A stretch of DNA of 64,000 nt from an uncultured Agathobaculum sp. (GCF_944380985.1 NZ_CALWJJ010000008.1:1-64000), one strand, 5' to 3'; shown: positions 1 to 10,156, counted from the stretch's first letter. A program made the numbers and translations. Notes: generated by a model from the sequence alone, not told the origin.

Positions 1-131
1 GCCTCTACTGCGCTCAGGTCGTCCGGGTTGGTGATCGTCTCCATCGAAGCGCGGTTCAGCGTGCCGTCCGGATTGACCGCTACCTTGCCGGAGGTATCCG
101 GAACCTGCTTTACACATACAATCGCTTTCAT
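1..131 (-). CDS. etfB: Electron transfer flavoprotein beta subunit, N-terminal part
   Basis: Only the first 43 codons are present; the gene runs off the left edge. The start reads MKAIVCVKQVPDTSGK, the usual opening of EtfB, the subunit that pairs with EtfA and passes electrons to or from acyl-CoA dehydrogenases. The ATG has a GGAGG ribosome binding site. It begins 22 bases after the acyl-CoA dehydrogenase stop codon on the same strand, so the two form one operon. In butyrate producers bcd-etfB-etfA encodes the crotonyl-CoA reducing complex; etfA would lie outside the window (inference). Confidence 0.9.
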   Translation of the reverse strand, partial: MKAIVCVKQVPDTSGKVAVNPDGTLNRASMETITNPDDLSAVE

Positions 132-153
132 CGTTCTGTTTTCCTCCTTTTCC

Positions 154-1305
<1,152 letters not shown>

Positions 1306-1647
1306 GCCATATACCTCCCAAAAATAAATCTCGGGTGTGCAGAAAAACACGACGCCGGCCGCATTCGGCCCTCAGTGCCGCGCAGATGCGGACACCCTAC
1401 TTTGGAGCATGTCTATCTTCTATTATACCGACTGCCGAAAATATGTCAAGGATTTAACAGACTTTTGCGCGAGAATTTCACCCCGCTTTTTTGTACCCTT
1501 TTGCCCGATGTCTACCAAATTACTACATTTTGTGGAATCTGTGTATTTCTCTCCAATTTGAAATCAGTTTTGCCATGGCCGGATACATATTATCGCGTGC
1601 GCCAGCATAAAAACAGGAAAGGCAATAATGCAAAGGAGGATACGCCT
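1306..1647. other. Divergent intergenic region bcd/asnB
   Basis: These 342 bases hold the bcd promoter and a GC-rich hairpin (CGGCC arms near 1358-1372) in its leader. The asnB half is A+T rich and ends in AAAGGAGGA before the asnB start, but no convincing promoter for asnB was found. No gene and no recognised riboswitch is visible. Confidence 0.5.
1422..1449 (-). promoter_or_regulatory. Sigma-A promoter of bcd-etfB
   Basis: TTGACA and TATAAT are both perfect, separated by 16 bases. Transcription would begin near 1415, giving a leader of about 110 bases before bcd. Confidence 0.8.
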
Positions 1648-3474
1648 ATGTGTGGAATCGGCGGGTTTGTCGATTATGAGCGCGACGCCCGTACCTTCCG
1701 GGCGACCGCGCAGCGCATGAAGCGCACGCTCACCCCGCGTGGACCGGATGCCGAAGGCGAATACTGCGACAGCGCCGCGCTGCTCGTCCACCGCCGCTTG
1801 ATCGTTATTGACCCGGCAGGCGGCGGGCAACCCATGTATGCGCCAGACGGTAATACTATTTTAATATATAACGGAGAGTTATATAATACGGACGAAATTC
1901 GCCGCGACCTGCTCGCGCGCGGCCATCGATTTCAGGGCCACTCGGATACCGAGGTACTGCTACACGCCTTTCTCGAGTGGGATACCGACGCCTTTTCGCG
2001 GCTCAACGGTATCTTTGCCTTTGCCATCTGGCAGAAGGCCGAACGGCGGCTCATCCTGTGCCGCGACCGGCTTGGCGTCAAGCCGCTCTTTCTTGCGCGC
2101 ATGCCGGGCGGGCTGATATTTGGCTCGACCATCAGCACGGTGCTTTGTCATCCCGCAGCCGAGCCCATCGTGGACGAGGACGGCTTGCGCGCCGTGCTGC
2201 TGCTCGGCCCCGCGCGGCCGCCGGCAGCCGGAGTATTCCGGCAGATCGAGTCGCTGCTGCCCGGCCACTACGCCGTGCTCACCCCGGAGCGATATACCGA
2301 CCAGGCCTACTGGAAGCTTGAGGCGCACGAGCACGAGGACGATCTGCCTACCACCATCGCGCGCACGCACGAGCTGATCTGCGACGCGGCAAAGCGGCAG
2401 CTTGTGAGCGATGTGCCTCTGTCCTGCTTTTTGTCCGGTGGGCTGGATTCTTCCATTCTGTCTATGCTCGCCGCCAAGGATTATGCCGCGCGCGGCGAGA
2501 CGCTGCGCACCTGGTCGGTTGACTACCGAGATAACGATAAATATTTTACAAAGAGTAATTTTCAGCCGAATAGTGACAATTCGTATATTGAAATGATGGT
2601 GGAGGCACTGGGCACCGACCATCACAACATTGTCATCGAACCAGACGCCCTGTGCGCTGCCCTGCTGCCTGCGACCGACGCGCGCGATCTGCCTGGCATG
2701 GCGGATGTGGATTCCTCGCTGCTGCTGTTTTGCGCGGCGGTCAAAAAAGGGGCGACCGTGTGCCTGTCGGGCGAGTGCGCCGACGAGCTGTTCGGCGGCT
2801 ACCCCTGGTACCACCGCGAAGACATTCTGTTTGAGGATACCTTTCCCTGGTCGCGGTCGGTCGACCTGCGGCTCAGCCTGCTTGCGCCGGGCGTTGTGCG
2901 GGATGGGGCCGCGTTTGTCCGCTCGCACTACCATGCCACCTGCCAGCGGGCGGAAAAGCTGCCCTCGGACAGCGCAAAGGACGCGCGCATGCGCGAAATG
3001 TTCGTGCTCAACCTCGACTGGTTCATGGCTACTCTGCTTGACCGCAAGGATCGAATGAGCATGTATTCCGGCCTTGAGGTGCGCGTGCCGTTCTGCGATC
3101 ACCGCATTGTCGAATACGCCTACAACATGCCATGGGCGTTCAAGGCGCTGGACGGGCGTGAAAAGGGCATCGTCCGCAAGGCGTTTGAGCATGAGCTGCC
3201 CGAGGCGATCGTCTGGCGTAAAAAAAGCCCTTATCCCAAAACCTTCCACCCGGTTTACACCAAGCTTTGCGCCGACTATGTGCGCGGCATCTTCGCCGAT
3301 CCCGACTCGGTGGCGTCCACGCTGTTCGATCACGCGGCGGTCGAGGCGCTCATGGAGCGGCCCGAAAGCCTCGCCGAGCCTTGGTACGGCCAGCTCATGC
3401 GCACGCCGCAGATTTTCGCCTATATCATCCAGCTCGACCGCTGGTTTAAGCAGTATAAAGTGCGGCTGGTCTGA
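1648..3474 (+). CDS. asnB: Asparagine synthase (glutamine-hydrolysing)
   Basis: The 608-residue protein converts aspartate, glutamine and ATP to asparagine. It begins MCGIGGF, so after removal of Met the Cys becomes the N-terminal nucleophile of the class II glutaminase domain (about residues 1-210). The synthetase domain follows, with the PP-loop SGGLDSS at residues 263-269. The start is fixed by Cys2 and by AAAGGAGGA 8 bases upstream; the much longer open frame upstream is the antisense of bcd. It stands alone on the plus strand, 67 bases before the spore lytic cluster. Confidence 0.93.
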   Translation: MCGIGGFVDYERDARTFRATAQRMKRTLTPRGPDAEGEYCDSAALLVHRRLIVIDPAGGGQPMYAPDGNTILIYNGELYNTDEIRRDLLARGHRFQGHSDTEVLLHAFLEWDTDAFSRLNGIFAFAIWQKAERRLILCRDRLGVKPLFLARMPGGLIFGSTISTVLCHPAAEPIVDEDGLRAVLLLGPARPPAAGVFRQIESLLPGHYAVLTPERYTDQAYWKLEAHEHEDDLPTTIARTHELICDAAKRQLVSDVPLSCFLSGGLDSSILSMLAAKDYAARGETLRTWSVDYRDNDKYFTKSNFQPNSDNSYIEMMVEALGTDHHNIVIEPDALCAALLPATDARDLPGMADVDSSLLLFCAAVKKGATVCLSGECADELFGGYPWYHREDILFEDTFPWSRSVDLRLSLLAPGVVRDGAAFVRSHYHATCQRAEKLPSDSAKDARMREMFVLNLDWFMATLLDRKDRMSMYSGLEVRVPFCDHRIVEYAYNMPWAFKALDGREKGIVRKAFEHELPEAIVWRKKSPYPKTFHPVYTKLCADYVRGIFADPDSVASTLFDHAAVEALMERPESLAEPWYGQLMRTPQIFAYIIQLDRWFKQYKVRLV

Positions 3475-3541
3475 CCGCCGCCGTTTCGCCAAACGCCGCG
3501 GGCGTCTCTTCGCGCCCGCTTTGACAAGGAGGTTGCTTCCT

Positions 3542-3976
3542 ATGCCCGATTCTGCCACCGGCAGTTCGGCCGTGCTGCGCGTGGTCGTTACCACCGCGCT
3601 GGGCGCGCTGCCGCTTGCGGATGCATCGGTCACCGTGTCCACCGCAGCGGATGAGGGCGGCGCGCGCACGCTGCTCTATTCGGTCCGCACGGACGTAAAC
3701 GGCATGACGCCGTCCATGACCCTGCCCACCCCGCCGCTGTCAAACTCGCTCTCTCCGGATAGCGGCCCGCCCTATTCGGTCTACACGGTCGAGGTTACGC
3801 GGGAGGGCTACACCCCGCTGACCGCACTGCACGTTACCATGTTTTCCGGCGTGCCAAGCGTGCTGCCCGTCGCGTTGACCCCGCTTGCGGAAAACCAGCC
3901 CTCTGCTCAAACCGATCTGACTGCCACCGGCGACCCGCAGGTGCTCTACCAAGCCGAACCCGGAGAGGAGGAGTAA
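3542..3976 (+). CDS. SleC-type propeptide-like protein with a beta-sandwich domain
   Basis: This 144-residue protein has no signal peptide. Residues 10-118 look like the carboxypeptidase-regulatory or Ig-like domain found at the N terminus of clostridial SleC cortex-lytic proenzymes: a strand-rich segment with a TLPTPPL...PPYSVYTVEV...GYTPL pattern. The start follows AAGGAGG. It ends 4 bases before the GTG of the next gene, which carries the matching SleC-like catalytic region, so the two together resemble one SleC preproprotein. The SleC match is from memory of the family and should be treated as likely, not proven. Confidence 0.6.
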   Translation: MPDSATGSSAVLRVVVTTALGALPLADASVTVSTAADEGGARTLLYSVRTDVNGMTPSMTLPTPPLSNSLSPDSGPPYSVYTVEVTREGYTPLTALHVTMFSGVPSVLPVALTPLAENQPSAQTDLTATGDPQVLYQAEPGEEE

Positions 3977-3980
3977 GCCC

Positions 3981-5408
3981 GTGCCGCAATCCCCTGTCGT
4001 CATTCCGGAGACCATTACCGTGCATTTGGGCGCGCCCACGGCGAACGCGCAGAACATCACCGTGCCCTTTGCCGACTACATCAAAAATGTGGCCTCATCT
4101 GAAATCTATCCCACCTGGCCTGAGCAAGCGATCCGCGCCAACATTTATGCGCAGGTATCCTATGTGCTCAACCGCGTGTTTACCGAGTGGTACCGTGCGC
4201 AAGGCTATGATTTTGACATAACAAACTCGACCCGCTACGACCAGTCCTTTGTGCCCGGGCGCGATATTTTTGAAAACATTTCAAATATCGTTGACGATAT
4301 GTTCAACGATTATCTGACCCGCGGCAACGCAATCGAGCCGCTATTCGCCCAATACTGCAACGGCACGACGACCACCTGCCCCGGCGGCCTTAGCCAGTGG
4401 GGCACGGTGCCGCTGGCCGAGCAGGGCATGAGCGCCGAGGAAATCGTGCGCTATTTTTACGGCAGCGACATCAACTTTGTGCAAAACGCCCCGATCGCAC
4501 CCAATCTCGGCGGCTCGTGGCCGGGCGTGACATTCCGGCTGGGCGATGTGTCTGAGGAAGTGCGCATCATCCAGAACCGTCTAAACCGCATTTCGACCAA
4601 TTATCCAGGTATTCCCAAGATCTATCCGGTCGACGGCATCTTTGACGCCGACACCGAGCGCGCCGTGCGTGCTTTCCAGCGGCAGTTTAATCTTACGGTA
4701 GATGGCATCGTCGGCCGGGCAACCTGGTACCGCATCGCGTTTATCTATAATAACGTAAAGCGGCTGAGCGAGCTGGATAGCGAAGGCCTGCTGCTCGACG
4801 ATGTTTCCCGCCAGTTCCCCGAACAGCTGCGCGAAGGCTCGACCGGCCCGGGTGTACAGCTGCTGCAATATTTTCTCGCTATCGTGGGCGAATATTATGA
4901 CAATCTGCCCCGCTGGCAGCCCTCGGATATAAACGGCGTTTTAGGCCCGCAAACACGCGAGGCGGTCACCGCTTATCAGCGCATGCTGGGCCTGCCTGAG
5001 ACAGGCGTTGTCGACCGGGCAACCTGGAATGAGTTGGTTTCCACCTATCAATCGGTTCTGGCCGCCCGGCCTGTGCAGGACTGGCTGGAGCAGGCGGTCG
5101 GCTTTCCGGATATTTTTCTTGTTGAGGGCATGCGCGGCGAGGAGGTGCGCGAAGCGCAGCAGCTTATCAATGTGATTGCGCGCGGCTATTCACAAGTGCC
5201 TGTTGTCGCGGTCGACGGCATCTTCGGCAGCGCGACGCTAGGCGCGGTGTCGGTCATCCAGTCGCTGCTCGGCCTGCCCGCGACGGGCGCGATCGGCCCG
5301 CTCACCTGGGAGGGCATGGCCGAGCTTGCGCGTGATGTGCTCGGCGCTTCGCAGACGAGCGAAGGGCAGTATCCCGGCTACGCGGTAGGAGAGGGGGCTA
5401 ACACATAA
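3981..5408 (+). CDS. SleC-like spore cortex-lytic protein (SpoIID-like domain plus three peptidoglycan-binding repeats)
   Basis: The 475-residue product starts at GTG after GAGAGGAGGAG, which overlaps the end of the previous gene. Residues 25-160 carry VASSEIYPTWPEQAIRAN, like the SpoIID/SleC lytic transglycosylase core; Glu41 is the probable catalytic acid. Three PG_binding_1 repeats follow (about 180-255, 280-355, 375-450), each with the DGIFG..T..AV..FQ pattern. SleC proteins hydrolyse spore cortex during germination after their propeptide is removed. Here the propeptide-like region is a separate upstream gene. The stop codon overlaps the next start (TAATG). Confidence 0.7.
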   Translation: MPQSPVVIPETITVHLGAPTANAQNITVPFADYIKNVASSEIYPTWPEQAIRANIYAQVSYVLNRVFTEWYRAQGYDFDITNSTRYDQSFVPGRDIFENISNIVDDMFNDYLTRGNAIEPLFAQYCNGTTTTCPGGLSQWGTVPLAEQGMSAEEIVRYFYGSDINFVQNAPIAPNLGGSWPGVTFRLGDVSEEVRIIQNRLNRISTNYPGIPKIYPVDGIFDADTERAVRAFQRQFNLTVDGIVGRATWYRIAFIYNNVKRLSELDSEGLLLDDVSRQFPEQLREGSTGPGVQLLQYFLAIVGEYYDNLPRWQPSDINGVLGPQTREAVTAYQRMLGLPETGVVDRATWNELVSTYQSVLAARPVQDWLEQAVGFPDIFLVEGMRGEEVREAQQLINVIARGYSQVPVVAVDGIFGSATLGAVSVIQSLLGLPATGAIGPLTWEGMAELARDVLGASQTSEGQYPGYAVGEGANT

Positions 5409-5956
5409 TGTATACCGATCAGCAGCGACGCAGCCATATTTACGATCTGCAAACCTTTCTGCGGCGCATCCAGCGCGCGCAGGGGTCTGTTCAACCGCTT
5501 GCGCCGGACGGCATCTTCGGGGCTGAGACCGCCGCCGCGGTACGCGATTTCCAGCGGCAGAACAGCCTGCCCGTTACCGGCACGGCGGATTATGACACAT
5601 GGAGCGCGATCTACCTTGCCTATCTCGCCCTGCTCGCCGGGGATACACTGCCGCAGGCCGTCTCGTTTTTCCCTGTGGGCGCGCAGGCCGCGCTGCAGCC
5701 GGGAGACCGGGGTGCATCCGTATTTGTGCTTCAACTCATGCTGGGCACGGCGCTGCCGCACTTTACATCTGCCACGCCCGTGCCGCTGACCGGTGAGTAT
5801 GACGCGGACACCACCGCCGGCGTGCGGCAGGCGCAGGGCGTGTTTCTGCTGCCGCAGACCGGCGTGACCGACCGCGCAACCTGGGAGGCGCTTGCGCTGT
5901 TCCACAACAGCTTTTTTGGCCGCACGCCGCTCGGCTGGCTCGCCACAGAGCGGTAA
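5408..5956 (+). CDS. Peptidoglycan-binding domain protein
   Basis: The 182-residue protein consists of two PG_binding_1-type repeats, one at about residues 10-75 (DGIFGAETAAAVRDFQ) and one at about 90-175 (GEYDADTTAGVRQAQ), with no catalytic domain, signal peptide or membrane segment. It starts at an ATG overlapping the stop of the SleC-like gene by one base, so translation is coupled. As third gene of the cluster it probably binds spore peptidoglycan together with the lytic protein (inference). A terminator follows immediately. Confidence 0.72.
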   Translation: MYTDQQRRSHIYDLQTFLRRIQRAQGSVQPLAPDGIFGAETAAAVRDFQRQNSLPVTGTADYDTWSAIYLAYLALLAGDTLPQAVSFFPVGAQAALQPGDRGASVFVLQLMLGTALPHFTSATPVPLTGEYDADTTAGVRQAQGVFLLPQTGVTDRATWEALALFHNSFFGRTPLGWLATER

Positions 5957-5963
5957 GCGCAAA

Positions 5964-5992
5964 AAAGGACGATCCCAAAAGGATCGTCCTTT
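5964..5992. terminator. Bidirectional terminator
   Basis: A perfect 12-bp stem (AAAGGACGATCC with its complement) and a 5-base loop lie between the convergent peptidoglycan-binding and PpiC genes. Confidence 0.8.
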
Positions 5993-6012
5993 GCTGTATG
6001 CATCAGCAGGGG

Positions 6013-7182
6013 TTATTGCGCACCCGACGCCGCGTCCGTGCCGTCTGTCTGCCCGGCAGCGTCCGCCGCTTGCTGCGCCGCCTGCGCGATCGCGTCTTCC
6101 TCATCTAAGATCGCCTGCACCGATTCAGGCAGGTAATCGCGCACGTTGTCGTAGGTGATCTCGTCATAAACGGCAGTGGTCTCCACCTGCGCCTGCTCCA
6201 TCCACTCATTGAGCAGCCCGTCCATCGTCATGCCCATTGCCGTGGTCAGCGCATCGCGGTAGTTTTCAAGCTCGGCCGCGTAGTCGACCGGCTCGCGCTT
6301 GATGATATGGTAGCCGTAGCTCGACTGCACCAGGCCGGAAACCTCACCCTCGGCAAGCGCGGCCGCAGCCTGGTAAAACTCGTCTACCATCTCGCCCTCG
6401 GTGAAGATATAACCGTCGGGATTGCTTTCAAGGCCGGTATCCTCGCTGTACTCATGCATCAGCGTGTCGAAATCCTCGCCCGCATTGATGCGGTCGAGAA
6501 GGGCCTGCGCCTCTTCGCGCGCCTGCTCGTCTGTGCGAAGCTGCTCGCCGGTTGATGGATCGGTCGTCAGCAGCAGGATGTGCTTGGCTGCGAGATAGTT
6601 CTGCTGGAAATACTGGGTAAGCTCCTCGTCAGACGGGCGGTTTACGCCGTTTTCGCCGTAATAATACTCGTTTAGCGCGCGGTAGCAGGCGCTGCTGTAC
6701 ATCATGTTGGAATAACTGTCCGGTGTAAAGCCCATGCCGGCGATCAGGGTCTCATACGTCTCCATGCCGCCGACCGACTCGATCGTGTCCGTCAGCTGGC
6801 TTTGCAGCTCCTTCTGCTCGTTAAAGCTGAGCGACAGCCCGAGCGCGCGGAACTGCTGCAACAGAATATGGCTGGAGACCACCTGGTTATATGCCGCGTC
6901 GCGCACCATCTGGATCATGGCTTCACCCATCTGCTCGTCATTCCAAATATCAGTAATGCCAAACTGGGCGTACATGCTGTCGTAATACAGCATGTAATTG
7001 AACAGTATGCCCGCATATTCATCCGCGCGCACCTCATCGCCGTTGATGGTCATAACGACCGGCGCGTCGCTCCGGATCTCTTTGTAGCTGATGGTCATGC
7101 CGGCGGCGCCCCACACTGTGGCGCCCATGACGACCGCTACCATCACAATCACCGCGGCAATGCGCTGTGCCAATTTACTCAT
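6013..7182 (-). CDS. Membrane-anchored PpiC-type peptidyl-prolyl isomerase (PrsA/SurA-like foldase)
   Basis: The 389-residue protein has one N-terminal hydrophobic segment (residues 8-30) without a lipobox cysteine, so it is membrane anchored rather than a lipoprotein. An N-terminal SurA-like helical region (40-200) precedes a parvulin rotamase domain (about 200-300: AAKHILL, EDFDTLMHEYSED, SYGYHIIKR). The C-terminal 25 residues are Ala/Gln/Asp-rich. Proteins of this type help fold exported proteins outside the membrane. The start MSKLAQ is chosen because AAGGAGA precedes it; an upstream in-frame ATG lacks a site. Confidence 0.85.
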   Translation of the reverse strand: MSKLAQRIAAVIVMVAVVMGATVWGAAGMTISYKEIRSDAPVVMTINGDEVRADEYAGILFNYMLYYDSMYAQFGITDIWNDEQMGEAMIQMVRDAAYNQVVSSHILLQQFRALGLSLSFNEQKELQSQLTDTIESVGGMETYETLIAGMGFTPDSYSNMMYSSACYRALNEYYYGENGVNRPSDEELTQYFQQNYLAAKHILLLTTDPSTGEQLRTDEQAREEAQALLDRINAGEDFDTLMHEYSEDTGLESNPDGYIFTEGEMVDEFYQAAAALAEGEVSGLVQSSYGYHIIKREPVDYAAELENYRDALTTAMGMTMDGLLNEWMEQAQVETTAVYDEITYDNVRDYLPESVQAILDEEDAIAQAAQQAADAAGQTDGTDAASGAQ

Positions 7183-7354
7183 GCTCTGACTCTCCTTGCA
7201 AGTGAAAAAAATCAAACAGATTTATATTAGTATAGCACCTTTTGCAACCTGATACAAGGAAAAAAGCAAAATCATCACAATTGATTTGCCCTATTCTGCC
7301 GTATTGCTTGCGCGCGCGGTCGCCGCTCGCGCAAAAAACACCGGCAAATAGACA

Positions 7355-7383
7355 TTGACATATTTTGTACGTAATGCTATAAT
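7355..7383 (+). promoter_or_regulatory. Consensus sigma-A promoter
   Basis: TTGACA and TATAAT are perfect with a 17-base spacer, about 50 bases before the GTG start of the DUF4190-like gene. Such a perfect promoter implies strong constitutive expression unless repressed. Confidence 0.88.
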
Positions 7384-7434
7384 CATGTCAATTTCAGTAT
7401 TATTTTATGTTATTTTTAAAGGGGGATTTCCACT

Positions 7435-7722
7435 GTGGAAAATCAAACGGTTCCTGGAAAGAGCGCTGCCATTGCTAGCATGGTTTGCGGCATCGTATCC
7501 ATTGTTTTCTGGTTTTTTGGCATCACATCCATCCTCTCGCTGATTCTCGGCATTGTCGGCCTTATCCTGTCGAACAACGCCAAGAAGCAGGGCTTTGAGG
7601 GCGGCATCCAGACGGCAGGCTTTGTTCTTTCCATTATCGGCACTGTTTTCGGTGCGCTGATCTTCATCAGCTGCGTAGCCTGCGCCGGCCTACTGGGCGT
7701 TGGGGCGCTGGCCGTCGCTTAA
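7435..7722 (+). CDS. Small DUF4190-like membrane protein
   Basis: The 95-residue protein has two or three hydrophobic segments: residues 10-45 with the GKSAAIASMVCGIVSI motif typical of DUF4190, and residues 60-93. The function of this family is unknown. The GTG start follows GGGGGAT. It is led by a consensus promoter and followed 18 bases later by lgt, so it is probably co-transcribed with the lipoprotein acyltransferase gene. Confidence 0.75.
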   Translation: MENQTVPGKSAAIASMVCGIVSIVFWFFGITSILSLILGIVGLILSNNAKKQGFEGGIQTAGFVLSIIGTVFGALIFISCVACAGLLGVGALAVA

Positions 7723-7740
7723 TTAACGCGGCGCACGGTC

Positions 7741-8520
7741 ATGTTGCCTTACTTATCCTTTTTCGGGCGCACGACCCCTACCTATGGGCTGCTGATGGCA
7801 CTGGCCGGCTTGCTCGGCTGGCGCCTCTGTGTGATGCGCGCCCGTAATGCCGCATGGCCGCAGGAGGCTGCCTCCCGCTTATACGTTTTGTTTTTGGTGG
7901 GGGCGCTGGTCGGAGCCAAAGTTTATTCACTGGCGCTGGTCTTTCCGCAGTTGAGTCGAGATCTGCCGCTTTTGTGGCAGGACCCAACGCTGTTTGCCCA
8001 GCGCTATCTTTACGGCGGCATGGTGTTTTACGGCGGGCTGATCGGTGGCCTGATCTGTGTGGCTTGGGCGCTGTTGCGGCATAAGATCTCTTTTGCTTTG
8101 CTCGAGCAGATCTATCTGCCCGTGGTACCGCTCGCGCATGCGATTGGCCGGGTCGGCTGCTTCTTTGCCGGCTGCTGCTATGGCATGCCGACCGACAGCC
8201 TACTGGGCGTTGTTTACCCGCCGGGCGGGCTGGCGCCGGCCGGTGTGCGCCTCTACCCCGTCCAGTTGTTTGAAGCAGCTGGCGACCTTGTTTTATGGGC
8301 TTTGCTCTGGTGGGGCGGCTTCCGCCGGACGGGCAGCCGGCTGGTCTTCTATCTGGCCGGATATGGCATGCTGCGGTTTGTCACGGAATGCTTTCGCGGC
8401 GACCCCTCCCGCGGGCTGGCTGGCCCGCTGTCAGGCGCGCAATGGATTAGCCTGATCTGTATCGCAGCCGCCTTTGGACTGCTGTTAGCACGGCGCTTCC
8501 GCAAGGGCGCGAAAGCTTAA
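7741..8520 (+). CDS. lgt: Prolipoprotein diacylglyceryl transferase
   Basis: The 259-residue, seven-helix protein matches the Lgt family, which transfers a diacylglyceryl group from phosphatidylglycerol to the lipobox cysteine of prolipoproteins. The signature HAIGRVGCFFAGCCYG at 133-148 contains the conserved His133 and Arg137; PVQLFEA follows near 175. Upstream there is only a weak ribosome binding site, so translation may be coupled to the preceding DUF4190-like gene. Lipoproteins that it could act on include the gene products at 22258 and 27915. Distant Lgt paralogs of other function cannot be excluded. Confidence 0.82.
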   Translation: MLPYLSFFGRTTPTYGLLMALAGLLGWRLCVMRARNAAWPQEAASRLYVLFLVGALVGAKVYSLALVFPQLSRDLPLLWQDPTLFAQRYLYGGMVFYGGLIGGLICVAWALLRHKISFALLEQIYLPVVPLAHAIGRVGCFFAGCCYGMPTDSLLGVVYPPGGLAPAGVRLYPVQLFEAAGDLVLWALLWWGGFRRTGSRLVFYLAGYGMLRFVTECFRGDPSRGLAGPLSGAQWISLICIAAAFGLLLARRFRKGAKA

Positions 8521-8579
8521 AGCAAACGCTGGAATACCCGCTATTTTCCATAGCAGACACCTGAAAATCAAGATTATTA

Positions 8580-8647
8580 AAGCAAGTGCAGTGCAAATTC
8601 CTCTGAAATATCTGCTTTTCAGAGCGGTGCGCTGCACTTGCTTTTTT
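8580..8647 (+). terminator. Terminator of the DUF4190-lgt transcript
   Basis: A long stem pairs AAGCAAGTGCAG (8580-8591) with CTGCACTTGCTT (8632-8643). An inner hairpin (CTCTGAAA/TTTCAGAG) sits within it and a T run follows. Confidence 0.75.
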
Positions 8648-8661
8648 CACCTGCGCGGCCC

Positions 8662-8698
8662 AAAAAAACGGGCTGCCGCTTATGCGACAGTCCGTTTT
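8662..8698 (-). terminator. Terminator of the nucleotide-sugar dehydrogenase gene
   Basis: On the minus strand AAAACGGACTGTCGC pairs imperfectly with GCGGCAGCCCGTTTT, followed by a T run. Confidence 0.75.
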
Positions 8699-8708
8699 GC
8701 GATCTGAT

Positions 8709-9911
8709 TTACTCCATCAGGCCGACACAGTCGTAATATGGCTTTTGAGCAATCCACTTTTTGTTATTTTTAAACAAAGTATGACTCAGCGTAATCACCA
8801 AGTAGTCCGCCCGCTCGAGGAGCTCATCCAACGAGACGTTCGGGATGCCCTGCACCTCACTGTCTTTTGCAAATGGCTCGCAGGCGATAACACTGACGCC
8901 CTTATCCTGCAAAATATGGCACAGCTCGATCGAGGGCGACTCGCGCAGATCGTCTACATCGGGCTTGTAGGACAGCCCGAGCACGCCGACCGTGTCAGTC
9001 ACCTTGGCAAGCGAGGACACCACCTTACCCGCCACAAAGTGCGGTTTGTTTTCGTTGCGCTCGCGCGCGGCGAGAATAACCTTGGCCTCAGCCGGGAACT
9101 GCTCGTAAATGAACCACGGGTCGACCGCAATGCAGTGACCTCCCACGCCCACGCCAGGGCTTAAGATGTTGACGCGCGGGTGGCAGTTGGCAAGCCGGAT
9201 AAGCTCAAACACATCGATGCCCATCTTGTCGCAGATGACCGACAGCTCGTTGGCATAAGCAATGTTGACATCGCGGAAGGTATTCTCGGTCAGCTTACAC
9301 ATCTCGGCGGTCAGATCGTCAGTCTTGTGCACAACGCCCTTTTCAAGCACCTTTTCGTAGATTGCGGCCGCCATCTCGGCTGCCTCGGGCGTGCGCGCGC
9401 CGACAATACGGTCGTTGTTCTTGAGCTCGTACATCATATTGCCTGGGATGACGCGCTCCGGGCAGTGCGCAACGTGAAGTTTGTCCATATCGATGCCCGA
9501 CTCCTCGGCGAGCACGCGCGCGAGCATCTCGGTTGTGTGCGGCGGCACGGTAGACTCAAGGATAACGAGGTTTTGCGCTTCGAGCACCTTGCCCGCCATA
9601 TGCCCCGCGTCCTCGACGTATTTGAGGTCGGCCTTATGGCTGCCGGTCTCATCCTGGTAGAACGGGGTCGGCACCGCGATATAGAACACGTCGGACTTGC
9701 CCAGCTCGTCCGAAAAATGCAGGTGCCCGCGCGCGACTGCCTTTTCAAACGCTTGCTGCAAGCCCGGCTCGACAATATGGATATGCCCACCCTGCAGCGT
9801 CTCGATGGTTTTCGGATTGACATCAAAGCCGCACACCTCAAAGCCTGCTTCGGCAAGGGTGATCGCGGTCGGCAGACCGATATAGCCCAGCCCCATGACA
9901 GTAATTTTCAT
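8709..9911 (-). CDS. UDP-sugar 6-dehydrogenase, UDP-N-acetylmannosaminuronate dehydrogenase type
   Basis: The 400-residue enzyme oxidises C6 of a UDP-sugar with two NAD+. The N terminus MKITVMGLGYIGLPTA is the NAD-binding fold, and the catalytic Cys is 260 in SPGVGVGGHCIAVDPWF, a form typical of WecC-like UDP-ManNAc dehydrogenases rather than UDP-glucose dehydrogenases. The C-terminal substrate domain (about 300-400) contains DDLRESPS. The start follows AAAGAGG. A TATAAT box on the minus strand at 9948-9953 is a possible promoter with a weak -35. No glycosyltransferase neighbours are present, so the polymer it serves (for example a cell-wall polysaccharide) is unknown. Confidence 0.85.
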   Translation of the reverse strand: MKITVMGLGYIGLPTAITLAEAGFEVCGFDVNPKTIETLQGGHIHIVEPGLQQAFEKAVARGHLHFSDELGKSDVFYIAVPTPFYQDETGSHKADLKYVEDAGHMAGKVLEAQNLVILESTVPPHTTEMLARVLAEESGIDMDKLHVAHCPERVIPGNMMYELKNNDRIVGARTPEAAEMAAAIYEKVLEKGVVHKTDDLTAEMCKLTENTFRDVNIAYANELSVICDKMGIDVFELIRLANCHPRVNILSPGVGVGGHCIAVDPWFIYEQFPAEAKVILAARERNENKPHFVAGKVVSSLAKVTDTVGVLGLSYKPDVDDLRESPSIELCHILQDKGVSVIACEPFAKDSEVQGIPNVSLDELLERADYLVITLSHTLFKNNKKWIAQKPYYDCVGLME

Positions 9912-10082
9912 AGCTTTAAACCTCTTTAATCTGACATTCTTTGACCCATTATACCATACTGGCCGCTCTTTTTCCACCCATGCCGCCGTTTGCGCACTGC
10001 TCGGAGCGTATAGGTTTAATTGATGGCACAATAGTTTTACCAAGCCATTATACCACTTTTTTGTTTTATTTCAATCTTAGGT

Positions 10083-10111
10083 TTGAATTTTTTGCGCGGG
10101 GCGACTATAAT
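10083..10111 (+). promoter_or_regulatory. Sigma-A promoter of cysE
   Basis: TTGAAT and TATAAT are separated by 17 bases, 46 bases before the cysE ATG. No T-box-like leader fits in so short a space. Confidence 0.75.
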
Positions 10112-10156
10112 GATTAATATACCAATTTCATACTTAGATGATAGGATGTATGCTTT

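Noticed and set aside
1960..3669. A 569-codon minus-strand frame across asnB.
   Set aside because: High GC leaves the antisense open. The frame has no family motif or ribosome binding site, whereas asnB on the other strand is unmistakable.
10083..10156. T-box or sulfur-responsive leader before cysE.
   Set aside because: The promoter lies only 46 bases from the start codon, too short for a T-box, and no clear CymR-like palindrome was seen.
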